Assembly (NCBI GenBank): GCA_033439765.1
Contig: JAULSN010000002.1
Location: forward strand, 4,278,001 to 4,342,000
Source: Lasiosphaeria ovina
Taxonomy: Eukaryota > Ascomycota > Sordariomycetes > Sordariales > Lasiosphaeriaceae
Direction: 5' to 3'
Length of the DNA stretch: 64,000 nucleotides
How positions within the stretch are numbered: position 1 is the first letter of the stretch; every line of letters begins with the position of its first letter. This document shows positions 59,725 through 64,000 of the stretch, one piece after another. The position numbers and the translations under genes are program-made. The notes below the pieces were generated by a model. It searched no databases. It saw only the letters and a list, made by a program, of their open reading frames with translations, and was not told where the DNA came from.

Positions 59725-60265
59725 AGCCAGTTACCCAGGTCCTGCAGTCAACCTATACGCAGGCCAGTTGCCCGGGCCAGTCAGTCAACCTGTCAATTGC
59801 AATTGCAAGCCAGGTCCTAGGAGCCAGCCAGTCGCCCGGGTCAGTCAGCCAGCCTGTCGACTGCAAGCCAGTTGCCCGGGCCGGTCAAATGCAAGCCAGC
59901 CAGTCGCCCGGGTCCTGCAGTTAACCTGTACGCAGGTCAGTTGCCCAGGCCAGTCAGTCAACCTATGCCCAGGTAGGTTGCCAGGGTCTTGCAGTCAAGC
60001 TGGGCAGTCAATCCAGTCAGTCAACCTATCAATTGCAAGCCAGGTGCCCGGGTCCTACAATCAACCTGCCAGTCAGTTAGTTTATACACAAGTTAGTTGC
60101 CAGGGCCAGTCAACAGATAGGAAGGTAGGTAAGTTGCAAGCCAGCCAGTTGCCCGGGTCAGCCTATTGACAGGAAGGTAGGTAGGTTGTAAGCCAGTTGC
60201 CCGGGCCAGTTAGTCAACCTGTATGTAGGTAGGTTGTCAGGGTCTTACAGTCAAACCGGGCAGTC
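59725..60265. repeat. Left internal degenerate repeat array of the element
   Basis: Roughly a dozen units of about 30-45 bp sharing GCCAGTTGCCCGGG and AGTCAACCTG pieces, of uneven length and with many substitutions. Confidence 0.75.
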
Positions 60266-60381
60266 CAGTACTATATGGCCCGGGTATGAAAGATGTAATT
60301 ACGTAGCCAGGTAGTAATATTACATTCACGATACGTAGGCGCGTTATATACCAAACTAAAAACCCAGCGCCCGAGCGGTCC

Positions 60382-60710
60382 TACTGACTGGCTCTGGGTC
60401 CTTGCTTGTAGTTGACGGGCTGACTGGCCCGGGCGACTGGCTGGCTTATAACGTACCTACCTTCCTGTCGACTGGCTGGCTCCTGGGACCTGGATTGTAG
60501 TCGATAGGTTGGCTAACTGGCCCAGGCAGCTGGCTTGTAACGTACCTACCTTTCTGTCAACTGGCTAGCCTAGGCAACTTACCTACGTACTGCTTGACTA
60601 CAAGACCCGGGAAGCTAGCTTGCAGTTAACAGGTTGACTGCCTGGCTTGACTACGAGACCCTGGCAACCTAGCTGCGTGTATTATGTAGGTTGACTGACT
60701 GGCTTGTAAG
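60382..60710. repeat. Right internal repeat array, opposite orientation
   Basis: Units carry the reverse complement of the left-array core (CCCGGGCGACTGGC, CAGGTTGACTG, CTGGCTTGTA), ending at TGACTGACTGGCTTGTAAGG. Confidence 0.75.
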
Positions 60711-61029
60711 GAAAGTGAAGATTTTTCTGGCGGCGGATCGAATAACCGGAACATCTATAGAGCCGAAAAGGCCCGGTTGCAATGTAACCCTCTCACCGCG
60801 AGAGCTTGGGCCAGTTTTGGCACTTAACATTGTATTGCAATTAAGCAATAACCTTAATACGCTATTAAGGCCCGGAAAAAAACACATATAAATCTCTATT
60901 AGGATATTGTTGTAATGTGGTGAATAAGCGAGTACGATAAGTGACAAAGCGTTGACCCCCCTAGGGTCAAAGTAGTAAAGTACGGTCTCAATTTTGGTTT
61001 TGGCCGACTTGGCCCTATAGTATGCCGTA

Positions 61030-61034
61030 CTAGC
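61030..61034. repeat. Target-site duplication, right copy (CTAGC)
   Basis: CTAGC directly follows the right terminal repeat and matches 59083-59087. Confidence 0.65.
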
Positions 61035-62156
61035 CGCAAACGCAGCCTTCCTGACTAACAAGCTCCAATGACAACCTAACCCTCCTCGGCGGCCGGGCTA
61101 ACTGACAGCAGCTTTTCAAGCTTTTTGCAGCAGCCTAACACGTATCTGCCATGCGCTGGCGTGGTGCTCAGTGCAGGGAGAGTCTCGAGAAAAGTTACAG
61201 CTGCCTTCCTGTCGCTATGGCTCGCCTCACGTTGCCCTCGGATTGGGCGAGGCGACTAAGGCGGCCCCAAGGCCAACGAAACACGAAGTGCATAGCCCCC
61301 ACTGCTAGTAGTTGACCGTCTGTTGGGTGAAGCAACTACTACAAACCCAATCGCAATTGCAATTGCTGTTTGTCCGTTCCTTCCTGTTCACTCACCAAAA
61401 AGGAAAGAGAGACGAGTGTTGGACCAAGAGACAGAGGCAGAGGCCGGTCCTCGGCCCGGAGCAAGCAGCCACCTCAGGGCAGTTCCTCCGCCCTCGCCTT
61501 CCGCCCTCGCCTGATACGAGCGCCGGGCACTGCAATTCTTCCGTCTCCGACTCTTGTCTGCCAGGCCCCACGCCATCCTGCCCAGTCTATTAGCGATTCT
61601 AGTCGGGTTGTCTCTCGCATTGTTTCTTTCTAGCTTGTCGGCCCCGAGTCCGAGATATGCTCGTCCCAGTCCCAGTCCCCTTTCCCTGACCCTTGCCCCC
61701 ATTCGGCCATACATGTACATGACATCCGGATAGACAGACGTCCGCATCTCACACCCGCCACACATTGAGTCCCACGCCTCCTCAAACGAAGGCAACACGC
61801 TTTCACAGAAGGGCCAGGCGAAAACAGCATCCTTTCTCTGCCCTCCTTGTGCGGCAGGTACCGTATCCCTCAATGCGACGAATGCGAGGGCCATTACTTT
61901 ACCGCCTTTACGACAGCCTTGTTGTGGATACTCCAGAGAAGAGTAATGCCAGGCTGGGCACAAAGCATTGCGGAATATAAATCTCGCCTTTCCCTCCCTT
62001 ACCCCCCAGGGCACGCGTCATGATATTGCCATAGCAGCAACAGGACATCTTGTAAAACACACAATCGCCCAACCCGCCTCCTCCTGAACTCCACCGCCCA
62101 CCCCATCTCACCATCATCACATCTCCCGCCTGGGGGACCCTCTCACGCAATACGCA
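61035..62156. promoter_or_regulatory. Spacer and promoter region of the MFS transporter gene
   Basis: No gene is seen in 1.1 kb. Base composition returns to GC-rich just after the element. Confidence 0.5.
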
Positions 62157-64000
62157 ATGGACGGCGACGCCGAAAAGAAGAGCGAGGCGGCCGCTTGGGA
62201 CAGACCCCCGGCAAACGGCAGCGAACCCCAAGACCCTCGGCCCGACACAAACATCACCTCTGCCGAGGCCGGGATGGGCGAGCCAAAGCCAAAGCCAAAG
62301 CCAGACGCCGACACGCAGACAGGGGAAACGACGGCCCCGGAGAGCCTAGGTGACGAGCTCGACCTCAGCAGCCCGCCCCTGCCGAAGCTGCGGTACTCTC
62401 TGCTAATGACAGGGTGGGTTTATTGTTGTTCACATCACAAAAAGAGCAAAGAGGTAAACTGACGAAAGGACTCCGTGGTATAGACTCGGCTGCGGACTGT
62501 TTCTTGCTATGCGTATGTACTACCCGCTTCCCCTTTTGCCCCCCCCCCCCTCTTAACAACAACAACAACAACAACAACTCCCCCTTTTTCTCTTTTCCAA
62601 ACATACACACACACACACACACACTAACACAAAAAACACGCAGTGGACACGTCCATCGTCGCCACGAGCCTGCACACAATCGCGGCCGAGTTCCAGGACC
62701 TGGAGCGTATCAACTGGGTGCCGCTGGCCTACACGCTGACCTTCCTCAGCTGCGCGGTGCTGTTTGCGCGCATCTCGGACGTCGTCGGCCGGCGCGCGGC
62801 CTTCTTAAGCGCCTACATCATCTTCATCGTCTTCTCGCTGGCGTGCGGCTGGGCGAAGAGCCTCGACCAGCTAGTCGCCTTTCGGGCGCTGCAGGGGATT
62901 GGCGGTTCCGGTGTGTTTTTCCTTTCTATTTATTTCTTTCATCCTTTCTTCCAGTCATAGACTTGGGATGAAAAACTAGGTGCGATAGAGTTGAGCATTG
63001 CTGACAGCGTGCATGTCCAGGCCTCTACAGCATCACCATGATCGTGATGCCCGAACTCACGCCAGACGAGAAGAAAAAGATCATCGCGGGCATCGTCGGC
63101 ATCGTCTTAGCAACTGCCGGCGTGCTGGGCCCAGTGCTGGGCGGAGTGCTGACGCAGTACGCGAGCTGGAGATGGGTTTTTTGGATCAAGTTGGTGGCCT
63201 TTCCGTGCTTTATCATCATCAACGCCCTTGTCGAGGACGATGATGATTTCTACAAATGCGAGATGCTGACGACTAATCTCTCTCTCCAGCGGTCCCATCG
63301 GCGGCGTTTCTGCCATACTCTTTTACCTGTCCTGGCCCGAAAAGAAATATCTCCCGCCGCTTGAGCGGAGACTTTGGAGGGAGGTGGATTTCCTCGGCTC
63401 GTTCCTGTTGTAAGTCTGTCCCCCCCCCCCCCCCCCGAGATAGAAAGACACAAAAAAAAGATAAAATGCTTACTTATCCTCCTCGGGACTCGAAAACAGG
63501 GTAGCATCGGCAGTCTTGATCGTCTTCTCATTTCAGAATTCCGGATCCGAGGGCGGGACGTGGGGGGAAGCCGTGTTCATAGGGCCGCTCGTGACAGGCG
63601 TCGCAAGCCTGGTGGCGCTCTTCGCGTGGCAGTTCTACCTCGAGCGGCGGTGGGGGGACAAGATGGCGGCGGCGATTCCGCTCGCGCTCCTGCGCAACAA
63701 GGCGTTCACGGCGGGCATGCTGACGACCATGGCCGCGGGGTTCCCGTACATGCTCTCGCTGTACGTGTTCCCCATCCGGTTCCAGATCGTCAACGGTAAG
63801 AGCGCGCTGGACGCGGGCCTCATGCTGCTCCCCATGCTAGCGGCGACGGCCGTGGGCAGCGCGCTGGGCGGCGTCTTCAATGACAAGAAGAACCGACTCG
63901 CCGAGACCATGGTCGCGGCGTGCATCATGATGATCATCGGCTGCGCGCTCGAGACGACGGCGTCGAGCGACCCCGGCCTCGAGCCAAAGGTGCTCGGATT
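62157..64000 (+). CDS. MFS transporter, DHA14-type drug:H+ antiporter family (partial, runs off the window)
   Basis: This is a proton-driven efflux pump of the plasma membrane. Exons are 62157..62413, 62484..62512, 62644..62910, 63021..63189, 63290..63409 and 63500..>64000, 447 aa so far. The hydrophilic N-terminus (about 80 aa) is followed by the first membrane helix. Its core LGCGLFLAM is encoded by a 29-nt exon that makes the join MTGLGCGLFLAMLDTSIVAT. Motif A is ARISDVVGRRAAF; motif C lies in GPVLGGVLTQYASWRWVFWI. The substrate is unknown. The second intron carries C12, (AAC)n and (CA)n runs, and the fifth a C17 run. The gene has no terminus here. Confidence 0.9.

Larger units (their letters stand above)
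59088..61029. mobile_element. Non-autonomous DNA transposon with terminal inverted repeats and internal repeat arrays
   Basis: The ends are 38-bp perfect inverted repeats, 59088-59125 and 60992-61029, with outer bases TACGGCATACTATAGGGCCA. CTAGC flanks both ends as a 5-bp duplication; alternatively the outermost TA is a mariner-type TA target. Inside, a unique-looking stretch near 59609-59725 reappears inverted and diverged near 60706-60855. Further in, degenerate units with a CAGTTGCCCGGGCCAGTCAG core are repeated in one direction at 59725-60265 and in the opposite direction at 60382-60710, around a centre of about 115 bp. The whole element could fold into one long hairpin. No transposase is encoded; the 172-codon frame at 59651-60169 merely reads through the repeats. 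Confidence 0.82.

Noticed and set aside
59651..60169. 172-codon open frame
   Set aside because: It reads through the internal repeat units of the transposon; the product is repetitive and has no transposase motif.
1..64000. CRISPR arrays, operons, ribosome binding sites, attachment sites
   Set aside because: The sequence is clearly fungal nuclear DNA; no regularly spaced repeats of CRISPR type are present and prokaryotic signals do not apply.

Overview
The window is chromosomal DNA of a filamentous ascomycete (Pezizomycotina, most likely a Sordariomycete). This rests on short GT-AG introns of about 50-175 bp with CTAAC/CTGAC-like branch sites, GC-rich exons in less GC-rich spacers, 5S rRNA genes that are dispersed rather than arrayed, and a protein set typical of this group (Iml1, a CLR-2-like Zn2Cys6 regulator, an Asi3-like RING protein, an Egh16-like secreted protein, a HEI10-type meiotic RING protein). 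No species can be named from sequence alone.

Layout, left to right. 0-12 kb: the TORC1 regulator iml1 (+) and a vacuolar Ca2+/H+ exchanger (+). 12-17 kb: accessory DNA with a 643-bp foldback/MITE-like inverted repeat, a 5S rRNA gene with its own TATA box, a hairpin cluster, and a decayed fungal-specific gene with in-frame stops of the C-to-T type. 18-27 kb: a compact housekeeping block with an Asi3-like membrane RING protein (-), a U1A/U2B''-type snRNP protein (+), V-ATPase subunit D with eight exons including 11-nt and 10-nt microexons (-), and an O-methyltransferase (-). 29-41 kb: the splicing factor syf1 (+), a 90-aa conserved small protein (+), an Egh16-like secreted protein (-), a HEI10/CCNB1IP1-like meiotic RING protein (-) and the NEDD8-activating enzyme subunit ula1 (+).

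41-62 kb is gene-poor. Its only protein gene is a CLR-2/ClrB-type cellulase regulator at 49.2-51.6 kb, with about 8.4 kb of gene-free DNA upstream and 10.5 kb downstream. The downstream desert holds a second, probably inactive 5S rRNA copy and a 1,942-bp element (59088-61029) with 38-bp perfect terminal inverted repeats, a 5-bp target duplication and head-to-head internal repeat arrays. The window ends inside an MFS (DHA14-type) transporter gene.

The protein genes are mostly unrelated housekeeping or regulatory genes and form no pathway cluster. Links are thematic: iml1, V-ATPase and the Ca2+/H+ exchanger act at the vacuole; U1A and Syf1 act in splicing. The least explained parts are the two unrelated inverted-repeat elements, the 5S pair and the decayed gene. 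Exon coordinates were placed by hand from splice signals, reading-frame closure and remembered family consensus, not by alignment software.
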